DNA from: Gonapodya prolifera JEL478
Lineage: Eukaryota > Monoblepharomycota > Monoblepharidomycetes > Monoblepharidales > Gonapodyaceae
Assembly (NCBI GenBank): GCA_001574975.1
Contig: KQ965756.1
Coordinates: 65,160 to 129,159 of the forward strand
Length of the DNA stretch: 64,000 nucleotides
Direction of reading: 5' to 3'
Part shown: in pieces, positions 1 through 11,204 of the stretch
Layout: each line of letters begins with the position of its first letter
How positions within the stretch are numbered: the first letter of the stretch is position 1
Made by a program: the position numbers and the translations under genes
Notes under the pieces: model-generated
The model's input: the letters and a program-made list of their open reading frames with translations, nothing else
Databases searched by the model: none
What the model was told of the DNA's origin: nothing

Positions 1-2099
1 CTCCCTCCCCCTTCGCGCCGCGCCGGAAACGCCACGGGCGGGGCAAGAAGCGCGTGCGTGACGAGAGCATCGACCGCGGCGTCAAGGTGGCGCTGGAGCG
101 GGATGAGGGCAGGATTGCCCCCGCGGGGCCTGGGAGGTGGGTGTGGTTGGGTTGTTTGGCACTGAGGAGAGAGTGAGCGTTGAACGGTGGACGGGTCGCT
201 GCATTTGTAGATACGTCACGCAGATCGCGAGTGAAGAGCTTGATAGGTTCGTGTTTTGCGTTTTCGTGTTCCGGTGGGGACAATGGACTGGTATGATGAC
301 CGACCTGCTTGACAGTTCCGTGTCGGCGCTTCTCACCAAGCTGGCGCAGTTCCAGCTCAGGCAGGTGCAGACTAATCCGACCAAGGTGAGCGTCAGCGAG
401 GTCCTCTGCCATTACCCAATTTTTGAGACCAACGTTACCGTTCCCTTTATTATAGGCAAAATCTCGTCGTCGCCTAATCCTCGGACTTCGGGAAACTACG
501 CGCCACCTGCGGCGTGGGAAACCCATGAAGTGCGTCATTGTTGCGAGAAACGTGGAGGAGGCGCTTGGTGATGGTGAGTTTCGTTGGGAACAACAAATGG
601 GTCCTTGAGCTTTTGATACCAACATCTCCTTTTCGTCATGCTATTCCATCAACCGTTTTTCGTCAGCCTCCCCCAAAACCCTCCTCTCAGAGCTCCTTGA
701 TCTCTGCCATTCCCGTACCATCCCCGTTGTCTTCGCAATGACCCGACGCCAACTCTCCACAGTCGCACGGTCGAACCATCGCATCGCCTTCGCCGCGGTC
801 GCCGTTGCATCATCTGATGGTGCTGACGAAGATCTGCGTACTGTCCTGCGACACGCAGACCACGCCGCGGACGTGTGGCGAGTGCAATTCGCCAAGGCTC
901 AAGATAGTAGTTGCAACAAACACAACGCGAGGGGAGAGACTCCGGTGTGGATTGCGGCACGTGAAGGGTATAGAGACCCCAGGATTGTGGAAGCGTGTGT
1001 TGCGAACGGGTGGGGTTTGGAAACGGCGGATGCACTGCTAGGGTACACTCCCTTACTTGCCGCAGCGGTGTTCGGTAACGGTGTTGTGATGGGAACGCTC
1101 TTGCGAATGGAGAAGCCTCGAGTCAACCTTTCAGCGGTCTCCAAGGAAGGTGAAACTGCAGCTCTGGTACTGAGCGCATCTGGGCGGTCTGAAATGCTTC
1201 AAGCTCTTTTAACAAGAGCGGTAGAGTATGACGCCATGTCTGGCAACTCGCTGAGCTCTGGAGTGACAGCACGTCTTCTCACCGCTGGGAATTTCGAGGG
1301 CACGACCCCGTTGCACTCTGCCTCCCGCATCCCCTCTGCAGATGTAGTCAACGTCTTGTTGTCATTTGCCGATAAGTGTAGGATTGCGCTCGATGGAACC
1401 CGCTTTGATGGTCGGGGCGGAACTGCAATTACGTATTGCTGCGAGGTTGGAAGTTACGAAATCCTTCGTAGGCTCATCGAACGCGCACCGAGACCATTAG
1501 GATGGAGTCACGTCGCGTTCTCAGGGGAGGTAGCGTGCAGTCCAGTAATTATGGCCTCCAAGAGTGGGCATCTATCGCTCATCCGGTTATTGTGTCGAGC
1601 GTCCTCGATGGAGCTTTTTCAACCCCCTGCAAGCAAGCGTACGACCCCAATGAAAAGACGTGAAAAGAGAGAGAAGCCGTTTAAACCCGACCTCGCGGCT
1701 GTGGCTACAATGTTAAACGCAAGGGATGGGAAAGGGAAGACTGCCCTATGGTGGGCAGCGCACAATGGATACCTTGATATCGTCAAAGAGCTGGTTTGGC
1801 GCGGGGCCGATTGCAATATCCCAGATGAGGGTGGAGAGTCACCGCTTGATGTGGTCGGACGTGGTGTTAGTAATGAGCTGGAAAGAGGTTCTGCACAGTT
1901 GCATGTGATACTGGAAGCCCCGGAAGAGGAAGTTTCGCATTCGAGTGAAAGCGAGGAGAGCGACGTTGGAGAGTTTAATCCTCAGAGCAACTTGACCACA
2001 AGCAAAGGATTGAACGGTACAATTCAATCAGACGAGCCGGGAAAAATTGCTCTGATAAAGGAGTTTTTGAAATCGTGCAGTGAGCGGGAATCCTCATAG
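1..2099 (+). CDS. SECISBP2: SECIS-binding protein 2-like L7Ae domain fused to ankyrin repeats (5' end outside window)
   Basis: Seen exons: 1-136, 211-246, 316-385, 456-573 and 667-2099, all joined by GT...AG introns with matching phases; about 596 codons are visible and the start lies upstream of the window. The first exons read LLTKLAQFQLRQVQ, then AKSRRRLILGLRE, MKCVIVARNVE and TIPVVFAMTRRQLSTVA, which follow the L7Ae-type RNA-binding domain of SBP2 (animal SBP2 has LGLREV, KCVIISPN and IPFVFALNRKALG). SBP2 binds the SECIS element of selenoprotein mRNAs and recruits the selenocysteine elongation factor. The same uninterrupted last exon runs on into six or seven ankyrin repeats (for example GKGKTALWWAAHNGYLDIV) and an acidic, Ser/Glu-rich tail. 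The fusion is seen directly because no intron or stop separates the two parts. Role in selenocysteine insertion is inferred from the domain; SBP2-like proteins can exist without selenoproteins. Converges with the next gene 93 bp away. Confidence 0.85.
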
Positions 2100-2192
2100 T
2101 CGCTTCACAATGTGATTGTTGTAAATACACGTGGATCAAGAGATACTGCTCGCAAAGAATCAATCCTATACAAAAGAACAACTCTCCAATTC

Positions 2193-5105
2193 CTATACTT
2201 CTCCAAGCACCGCTTCTTGGTCAAGGCCGGAGATTGCACCACTAGGTTGTGTCCTTAGCGCGAATACCGAGCTTTCTCGCCAAGATCCTGCAGGTCGTCG
2301 GGAAGTTTTCCGAACCTCACCCATTGCCAAGGTCTTTTGCCGGCGAAGCTCCCTGGCGAGCTGATGCGCTATCTCCCACCATCCACCATACTGAGCATGA
2401 AGTTATCACGCGTTCCGATAAGTGCTGCATCGATCAAGAAGTCAAGGACAACACCCACATATTCGATTTCCGATATCATTGTTTCCAAGTCACTGCCTGC
2501 AGTTTCACCACCACCTAACGTAAAATTGATCAACGAAGTCATTCAGTTTGGTCGAAGTACAAAAGGTACTAACTCCGTATGTTGGCAACCCAAACTGAAT
2601 CGGCAAAACAAGATGGCATTATTTACGTCCAAGGGGCTCTAACAAAAGTGACCCTTACCAAGAGCACAGTGGAAAAGACAGAAAAGACCAAACGGAGCCA
2701 GCCACATGCCGCGACCGTAGAACCGCTGCACAATTTGCCGGACTCGAAGGGAGTGGTACATCGCTTTCCGAAAGTTTTCGCTTGCCGCCCACACAGGTGG
2801 TGCGGATACATAGTCATAAGGCGTGTATATGCTCACAGCCGTGGTGTGATAAATCAAGAGGCCTCGGGCGACCTGAGGATCGAAAGATTCCGAGAACGGC
2901 GGTTCCGCGGCAGAAGGAAATGCTTCGACAAAGTTCTCGTGCCACGCGTCCTGGAGTTGCAGGTAGTTCGATAGAAATCCTTTTCGCTTGTTCAACGGGA
3001 CAATCGAAAGAACCCACCATTGGGGCTTCAAACTCAATGAGACCGGGAGCATGCCGCCTCGCATCTTGGGACTGTTTTAAAAGTTGCACTTTCCCCAATA
3101 TCTGTAGGGAGGTATGGAACTCCGGTGTCCTGAATTCGAACTAACACAGATCTCTCACCATGTAGAGCTCCAAAAGCGACGGTGCTGCATCCCTAGACTC
3201 AGCATCCGATGAAGTTGGAGAGCTGGCCGTTGTGGCGGCTTGCAGTAATGCGAAGGGATTCCCCTGCCACAGTTCGTCGGAGCAAGGATGAGAAAGGCAA
3301 TACTCTTGGTCCAATAAAATCGGGGATCGCGCATGTGTAAGTGCTGCCATGCGATCGACCACGTAAACGGCCCAGCCTTTTAAGATTAAGAGCAAGAGGT
3401 GTTCAACATCGGTATTGGCGTTTGGATTTTTATGGGTGCACCCACCTGTTCTTCTTCGTTCCTCGGTCAAAATCCAATCCTTCGACCCTGTCGATACATG
3501 ACTGGCCATGTTAGGATCGACGTGGAGACCGAGCTCGCGAGATTTTGTGACACAAATTCCGATAAGAGAATAAGCCAGTGCACTGTTAAAATGTGATAAA
3601 GGATTGAGTAGTGTTTCACTCAATTGCAACTCCATGAGTAGCGTACCGTTCATTGCAGTTCGCTGTAACAGTCAGTGGGTATAGTGTCAGAGAAGTGCGT
3701 GGATTGCAATATGATCGAAGCTTACCATACTGTGCCATAATGAGTATCGCTTGTACCAGCCAAACCCCCGCCTGTGGATCTCCGAGATGATGGAAAACCA
3801 GCTTTTTGCACCGGGAGAAGAACGTGTTGCCAATTTGTTTCCTGGTTTGGTGGTCGACATCCGCATTTGCTGACGCAAAGGCGAGTATGGCATAAACAAG
3901 AAGGGGACTTTGCGATGAAATTGTTGACATAAACCTGCAGACGAGAGGGTTCGTGGAAATCGACGCAGAGCACATCGAGTCACCACTTACGTTGGTCGAT
4001 GCATCATAGGATGGCCAGCATAAATAAACCTATATTCCCAAGTGTGCAAGAAATAATGCATCATCAAGTCGTTGATGACTTCTGGTGGAGGAAGAGGATC
4101 TGTGTCGTCAAAGAGTCCAACGGGTCTGTTCAAGGTCACCAATGGTTGCGCCTCTCCGACACTAGCTTCCTCCTGTGACGGCACTTGTTGCAATGTGTTC
4201 GAAGTTGTAGATTGGTCGGGTTGCAAGGCAGCCACAAGTTCTTCAAACATCGGTGAGTTCAGCAATGCAGTCGCATCTGCCCCATGCTGGAACACGTCTG
4301 TTTGACTGAGTATATCCAGTAAAGTGGGACCGCCGGAAGAATGTGATTGAGTGAATGTCGCTGGTGTGTTGTCCAAATCAGTGAGTACTTGTCCTGCTGT
4401 GGAATGGGGGGGAATCCCAACTTCTGGGTGCTGCGTGCCTAGATCAGATATGAGCTCTTCAAGGCGGGTTAGGGCCTCGTCGAGAACATTCCTAAGCTTT
4501 TCTTTCTCCTTCTTAGACTGCCCGTCGGATGCCCCAGATCGAGACCGCACCCGGGGACCAGAAGTTGCAACCGAATTGGTCATCCCGACAGCAGCTCGCG
4601 TACGCTCGACAAGCAAAGACTCCAGGGATATGATACGATTCTTAAGGTTGTTAAGCCATCCGCGCTGAGGTCCTGGAGGCTGACGACTGCGGTCTACAGA
4701 GCAATGCCATTCAGTTGGGTACATGTTGCCATGTTATCACAACTCACCGTAGAAGCAATTAGAACTGCGCCGCCTGCAGTTTCCACATACAGGCTCACCT
4801 CCATCACAGCGATCGTGTTTCTCTTTGCACTGATTGTTTGATGGTTTGAGACAACCTTAGGGTACAGATGTCGAAACTACAGCACTCACTGCGTTGCAGG
4901 CTTCAATGAGCATATGATGTAACAAATTGGCCAGCGACCGATCGTTTTAGCAGAGCGAAGGGGAAGAAACCTTTGAACCTGTCGAACCTATCATCGTACG
5001 AACGATCTTCTGCTTCCCTCCCCGAGCTGTAGCCGAATCCCCGCTCAATTCTCTCTCTTCCTCTCCATCGCTAACATCGCCATCTGGCGAGCGTCTCCTC
5101 TTCAT
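2193..5105 (-). CDS. Zn2Cys6 fungal transcription factor, paralog A
   Basis: Twelve exons give 707 residues: 5105-4988, 4900-4890, 4829-4748, 4693-3991, 3934-3726, 3662-3647, 3582-3446, 3376-3159, 3101-3018, 2950-2659, 2514-2459, 2390-2193. After an acidic N-terminus beginning MKRRRSPDGDVSDGEEE comes a six-cysteine zinc cluster (CNAC...HDRC...VCGNC...NC), split so that an 11-bp exon codes the first CxxC pair. A basic linker (PQRGWLNNLKNRI) leads into a short coiled coil and then the middle homology region, with motifs such as TWEYRFIYAGHP, VWLVQAILIMAQY, KSRELGLHVDP and EERRRTG, typical of fungal-specific transcription factors. These are nuclear DNA-binding regulators; the target genes cannot be told. 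The tandem neighbour at 5284-8135 is a clear paralog with the same exon plan. The sum of exon lengths is divisible by three, which supports the model. Confidence 0.9.
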
Positions 5106-5283
5106 TCTCGACCTGATGGACCTTGTCGGGAAGGATTGGTGAAGGCCCGCAGAGAACCCCTCGCACAATGCACCACAACGCAGCCCTGAGGCGCAAATTT
5201 GTTCCATTCTCGATGGTGAAACCAGTATATGAATTGCGTGCAAAGTTCAGGTAATGTAAATACAATAAGATTTTCAAAAAAAA

Positions 5284-8135
5284 TCATCGAAAGGTTTCAA
5301 TGACGGAGATGTCACGTATCCAACTAATCTTTTCGCCCTCCTCGAACATAGTTTTCTGCGTTCGGTTTTGCATATCACTCAAGGCGAGAGTCTGTTGTCG
5401 CCTCAACTCTCGAGCAAGCTGAGGTGCGACATCCCACCACTCTGAGTACTGTGGTGACACGAAAGTGGATTAGTCTCTATGGAACGATTCCTGGTACAAA
5501 GACAACTCACATAATCTAGCTCGCTTATTACTGTTTCAAGATCGGCCGCCGCAGAAGTGCAGCCACCTGTTTGGGGGCGGCGGAGGGGTCACGGTTGAGG
5601 ACAGACTTCCGTCAAGAGTCGATACCTACATCGTATGCTGGCAACAGAGACTGCTTTCAGGGATAAACAATTAAAATGAAATACTCGCACATTTGTAAGC
5701 CAAGGAAACTTACCCAATGCACAGTGGAAGATGCAAAATAATCCGAACGAAGATAACCATTTCCCCATGCGATGGAACCGCTGAATCATTTGTCTGACGC
5801 AAATCCAATGGAATAGGGCTTTTCGATAATTATCGCTGGCTACCCAGGAAGCTGGCGCGGAGACAATGTCGAAAGGGGTGTTGACAATAACGCCAGCAAA
5901 GTGATATATTAGGAGACCACGGGCGAGTTCTGCGTCAAACCGAGCTGAAAATGGTGGCTCCGAAGCACCGGGGCAATGGCGGATGAAGTTATCGTGCCAG
6001 GTGCTCTAGAATGGCAATTTACAATCCATTGGAACAAGACTCAATCGGCTCTCTCTCGTATACTCACCAATGGCCCCTCAAATTCCACAAGTACAGTGGG
6101 AAGCTTTTTCGTGTCTTGCCATAGCTTTAAAAGTTGCGCTTTACCAATGATCTGGCGCAAAAATGTTGAACAAAGCCGGGCAAAAGGGTTCGAACATACA
6201 CGTACGGTATAAAGCTCCAATACGGATTCTCTGCTGTCGTCTCGACCAGAATCAGACGATCCCGGCGAGCTCTCGCCTCTTAAGAGGCCAAATGGGTTAG
6301 CCTCCCAGAGCTCATCAGAGCATGGAGCCGATAATGAGAGGTCTCGATCGACAAGAATGGGAGATCTAGAGTTCCCCACAGCAGCAATACGGTCAAGGAC
6401 GTACACTGCCCACCCTATTTTCAAAGTGCACAAGTTGAGTAATGCGATTCTAGCACGGATCCTGTAATATTCGCACCTGTTCGCCGCCGTTCTTCGTTTT
6501 CAATCCATTTTTCTGAATGAATTGCTGGAGACTCGGAGCGATTCGCAATGTCAGGGTCGATATGGAGGCCCATTTCGCGAGACTTGCTAACGCAAAGACC
6601 CAACAGCGAATATGACAGAGTTCTGAAATAAAAATGAACAATGTTATGTTATGTGAGAGACTGAAAAAGCAGTGTTGCCACGTTACGAACCGTTCCAAAC
6701 AATTAGCAAACTGTGCCATAATCAGGAGAGCTTGAACAAGCCAGACGCCCGCTAATGAGTCGCTGAGAGCTGGGAACACCAATTTCTTACAGCGAGCAAA
6801 AAAAGCCAGCGCCAGCTGTCTGCTATTGCTTGGGCTGTTGTTTCGAAGCACTTTAGATTGTTGTTCGCAGCCAATTTCACCAGTACTCACTCCACATCCA
6901 AACATGAGGACCCGTGAGCAAGCATGGCGTATATTAGAAGAGGATTCTGAGACGAGATCGTAGACATGAAGCTGTGCAAAAGAGACATTTAACGGAAGCG
7001 GTTACGCCAACTAAATACTAAATTTGCTTACGTAGGTCGATGAACCATTGGGTGGGCTGGATATATGAATCTGTACTCCCAAGTGTGTTTGAAGTACTGG
7101 GCAAAGAGCTCGTTCAACACTTCGGCAGGTGGAAGGGGGTCGCAGTCGTCAAATAAGCTCAAAGGTCGTGTTAAGTGTGCCACTGAAAAGAGGTTTTCCG
7201 AATCCCCCATAGAGCCATCTCCGAGTGTGACTGTTTCAGGAACACGATACAGGCCGTTGAAAGGGGCAAATATGTCACCAAGAGCGCTTGGATTCCCGAG
7301 GTCCAATATTGCGTCTTTCGTTGCGTTCTCCACGTCTGGGAAGAAATCCACTTGGTTCAGAAGTTCCAGAAAAGCGGGGTCCGATTCTGGCGCGACAGCT
7401 TTGCACATGGTTGGGTTCTCCGCGTTGGATAACCACTGTCGTTCTCCCGAACGTTGTTGCCCGAGCTCAACGACGAGTAGCTCGAGACGGTTGAGAGCGT
7501 CATCCAGAATAGTTCTCAGTTTTTCTTTCTTTCCATTTCCTTCAGATACTTCGGACCGGGAGCGCACATTAACCCCAGATGATGCTTCAGTCGGATTGAC
7601 TCCTGCGGATTCTCCCTGTTTCTGGTCCAGTAAGAGGGACTCCAGAGAAATAATACGATTTTTGAGATTGTTAAGCCATCCACGTTGAGGTCCGGGAGCT
7701 TGTCGAACTCGTTCTATCGAATACGAAAGCTTCAGAACACCCAAAACACATTTGTGGTTCAAAAGCGATCCTCACCATACGAGCATTCGGTTCCCCGTCT
7801 TCTGCAATTCGCACATATCGGCTCCCCTCCATCGCAACGATCGTGCTTATCCTTGCACTGGCAAAAGAGTGAGACCACCCGGACCGACACCAACGATGGC
7901 CATCACTCACCGCATTGCAAGCTAAAACGTTCACATAAGAAAGGGAAGATGTCCGAATCAAGCAAACATCCCAAGTTCGACAAGGTTGCCCTCAAGTTGA
8001 TGTCAAGATGCAACTTCGACACATACCTTTGGAAACCTTCGTTCTGCGAGGGGCACCAGACTCTCCAGCATTGAGACCGTCATCATCATCACTGACATCG
8101 TCGTCAGGAGTTCGCTTGCGCTTCACAGTTGGCAT
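5284..8135 (-). CDS. Zn2Cys6 fungal transcription factor, paralog B
   Basis: Twelve exons give 686 residues: 8135-8027, 7921-7911, 7857-7776, 7713-7032, 6971-6891, 6834-6691, 6622-6477, 6414-6206, 6151-6068, 6005-5714, 5566-5511, 5448-5284. It starts MPTVKRKRTPDDDVSDDDD, followed by a zinc cluster (KACNAC, KDKHDRCDGGEPIC, RRRGTECSY) whose first CxxC lies on an 11-bp exon, then the linker RGWLNNLKNRI and the fungal middle homology region (FMSTISSQNPLL, VWLVQALLIMAQF, KSREMGLHIDP, EERRRTG). Several exons (82, 292, 84, 56 bp) have exactly the length of their counterparts in paralog A, so the pair arose by tandem duplication. Introns differ at two places (see findings). Stop is TGA. The 5' end faces the SFP1-like gene across about 1 kb of shared upstream DNA. 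Ligand and targets unknown. Confidence 0.9.
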
Positions 8136-9160
8136 ATTTTGCTGGGAGACAAACAACGTGCAAAACCACCAAACCCCTGGCTTGTTCAGGGCACGAATCT
8201 TCCCTTCCCCTCCCTTCCCTTCGTCTGCGGTCTGCAACGTAAAACTCTCTGATCAGCAAGGGATAAGATGGAAAACTCAAAAAAAGGGATAGCTCTGGAC
8301 AGCTCTGCATTGACTTTATGTTACGTAATGAGAGGAGGCGGCAGCTTTGCGTATTGAATGGCCTTATGTGCTCAATTTCGTCTCCAACTTCCATGCAGTG
8401 CTAGTCGAACGATCGAGTATCGAATCAGTGATTAGTTTCTTTGGAGATTTTTCAAGCAGTCCCTGACGCAATACATTTGTACATTAGCCCCTCACTGCAA
8501 AAAGCCACTGCGCAAATTTACCAGCTGCGACGGTGACAGATTAACTAATACATATCAATTGTGATGTGGAAATTACAGTGTCGCATGAGACGGCCCGAAC
8601 GGCGGGAAGGTACCGCACGCGGTCGAGGGAGGCAGATAAGACACCCTTTGCCTCGTATGTCTTCTTCTGTTTGTTTCACTTTTAGGGTTGAGGGAGGCCG
8701 CCTGGGACCTGGCATGTGCCGTGAATCCACGCAACGGGTTTCATTTTCTTATTTCACATAACAGAGGACACGAATTTGAGGCCTAGATAATGTAATCTGG
8801 ACATGGTGCAGAATCCATTTTCGTCGCCGCAGGGATTAAAAGGTTCAAGCAAGTAAGGGAGGTTTACCACACTCATCTAAGGGAGGGAGCCCCCGTGAGC
8901 AATTTCAATCGTTGTGGTAGGTGTGGTTGGGTTTTGCCGACGAATGCCGGTCATGCACCCCCGACCGAAAAAAAGCGACTGAGAAAAAAGGGGACTATGG
9001 TGAGCGCCGGAAAGCACAGCGGGTGGATCGAGCATCAGAAAATCACACAACCTCTTCTTGGTGGATCTTGGGCTTCCGTCAATCGGTGGATCGGGACAGA
9101 TGTTGAGCTTTTGGGACATTCCAATGCCATCCTTTTTTTTCGACTCATCTCACCAAACTG
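8136..9160. other. Intergenic region between divergent regulators
   Basis: No open frame here shows codon structure or a recognisable domain. The stretch separates the starts of the minus-strand zinc-cluster gene and the plus-strand zinc-finger gene, so it most likely holds both promoters; a pyrimidine-rich tract lies just upstream of the minus-strand ATG (8200-8230). Confidence 0.5.
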
Positions 9161-9182
9161 ATGTCCTTAGCTTTCATCATTT

Positions 9183-10861
9183 GTGAATCTAACGGGCGAT
9201 CAGTCTTTGGTGTCTTCGTCCTCCCCATATCAGAAGTCATCGCGTCTTCCCCCAACCACTTCGGACAGCCAAGATGAGGCCGTTGTGAAAGTCAAGGATG
9301 AAAAGTCCACGAAACGGCGACATTCTTCCACTGTGCAGCCTCGAACGAGGCGAAAGAGCTTAACTGATGAAGAATACGACGAAGAACGTGGGGCGGTAAC
9401 AAAACGAATCACGGAAATCACTGACGGACGATACTACAATGTCGATATGACCCCTTTTCTACCTGGCGTATCACAATTTCACATAGACGAACTCAAGCCT
9501 TTCCAATGTGAGTCTGATACAATTTTGAGCACCGTTCTTTGGTCTTCATCTCGTTCCCAACAGGCAAGGCGGAGGACTGTGGAAAGAAGTACAAGAACCT
9601 TGTGGGCATAATAAGCCACCACCACACAGTTCATGCTGGCCTACCTGAAGCGTCAGAAGAGGATCCGAAGCCATACAAGTGCGAGATAGGCGACTGTGAC
9701 CTTGAATACAAGTGAGCTTTGAGGGCATGTGACATACTGATTCTTTTCAATTCATGTTTCATTTCGAAACCAAATTATGAATCGAATCGATGTTCTAGAC
9801 AGGCACTTGGACTCGCCTACCACATTGAAAGAGGACATGCAAAGCTCCCACCACACCCTGCTAGTGGTGGGGATTCAGGAGCGAGGAAAAAACGACGTAA
9901 AATGCTTGCTCAAGTTGAGGAAGCGGAGGACACGAAGCCTTACACCTGCTATGGTGCGTGCTTGGGATTTTGAGTAAATCTTTTTGTTCGCGACGGCTCA
10001 CTTCCGTATCTCTCCAACAGCGGAGAATTGTGTGAAAAGATTCAAATCTCCCAACGGACTTGCTTATCACATTAATAGCGCACATCCAAACCTTTCCGGA
10101 GATGGAACGCTGGTCAGCACTGGTATGGACAGTTCATGCAAGGTCCTTTCCCTGTGATAGAGCCTTATGTGCATTCATTTACAGCTAAAATCAAAGCCGA
10201 GTTTGCGGGTGAAAAGTCGACGCGCCGAGTGTCTGAACCGCCCTCGTCCCGGAAAGAGAAGAATCGTCCTGTGTCTGCCAGCCCAGAGCAACCAACCGTT
10301 AAAATGCTACCACCGAGTTCTGGTAAAACGCAATCATCCAAATCAACACCCACAAGCTCTCATTCGGCTACACCACAACGTACCACAAATGTGGTTGCAC
10401 CCACCAAGATGCCAATCGTTCTTGCAGCTGGGTCTTCTGCACTTGAAAGTTCTTCGCAAACCACCATGTCGGCAGTGGGGATTTCACTGCCTTCTTCGCT
10501 GCAAAGTGCGAAAGATGACACTGTGGAGAACGTCCCGCCGGAAAATGGTAGTGTGGGAGCTACGTTCCTTCCAGAGGGGTACGACCCCACAGCATTTCTC
10601 TCTGCTGCCGGAGCAACATTACCTACTCCAAATGGCTTCCCGCCAAGTGCGTTTTGGGCTCCGGGTTGGGTGGCAGGGCAGCCTGTGTATTTCTATCAGG
10701 CAGGAAAGGAAGGACCAGCGTATCCGGCATACGTATTGCGTGAGTTGCCCCAGTAGTAATCCTCCGGTCCAGCTTGCGATCGTGATGAATTTTGGGTTTG
10801 CCCCACAGTCCCTGAGCCCGACGAGAAGGGGGATGCAAGTGGTCAAACGATTGAAACTTAA
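9183..10861 (+). CDS. SFP1-like C2H2 zinc-finger protein
   Basis: Three C2H2-type fingers are read across exons: FQCKAEDCGKKYKNLVGIIS with HHTVH, then YKCEIGDCDLEYK with LAYHIERGH, then AENCVKRFKSPNGLAYH with INSAH. The order and the NGLAYH/GLAYHIE spacing resemble the paired fingers of the yeast SFP1 family, nuclear regulators of ribosome and growth genes. Introns start at 9510, 9713, 9949, 10131 and 10742 with GT...AG ends; the last joins the Pro/Gly-rich tail (PTAFLSAAGATLPTPNGFPP) to LPEPDEKGDASGQTIET and TAA at 10859. An alternative stop exists at 10756 if that last intron is retained. The first in-frame codon at 9183 is not ATG, so the true start probably lies in an unseen upstream exon. 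The middle is Ser/Thr/Pro-rich and probably disordered. The SFP1 assignment is by finger pattern only. Confidence 0.7.
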
Positions 10862-11204
10862 TGGTCACTTTGGATAGTTCTCTAATCACCTTGCGAAGTA
10901 TTTCAGACAACTTTATTCAACTAATATGATCGACTTGGCATGTCTTCCAAAAAATTTTCAACCTGCACAAACCAAGTCACCCACACTTTAATGCGCCGCT
11001 CCTTGAGCCACGCCGCTAATCTCCGGGGCCACTACAATTCAAATTGTCCCAGCCATTGCCTGTCCATCTGCTCTCTACCTAGTTCCTGGAGACTAACGGA
11101 GAAAAGGAGAAGTGCGAGTATGGAGCCAGGATCCCCGATGGATGTTCCATCGAGGTAAGAATCTCAATATGCTTTTGCAGAATCACTTCGATTCCATCTG
11201 GTTG
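10862..11204. other. Intergenic spacer upstream of carnitine acetyltransferase
   Basis: No gene seen. Holds the 3' flank of the zinc-finger gene and the promoter and 5' leader of the acetyltransferase gene; a GTAAGA...GCAG pair at 11155-11180 could be a leader intron. Confidence 0.4.

Noticed and set aside
1839-2181. Minus-strand open frames over the end of the ankyrin gene
   Set aside because: Overlap a strongly supported plus-strand exon and show no domain.
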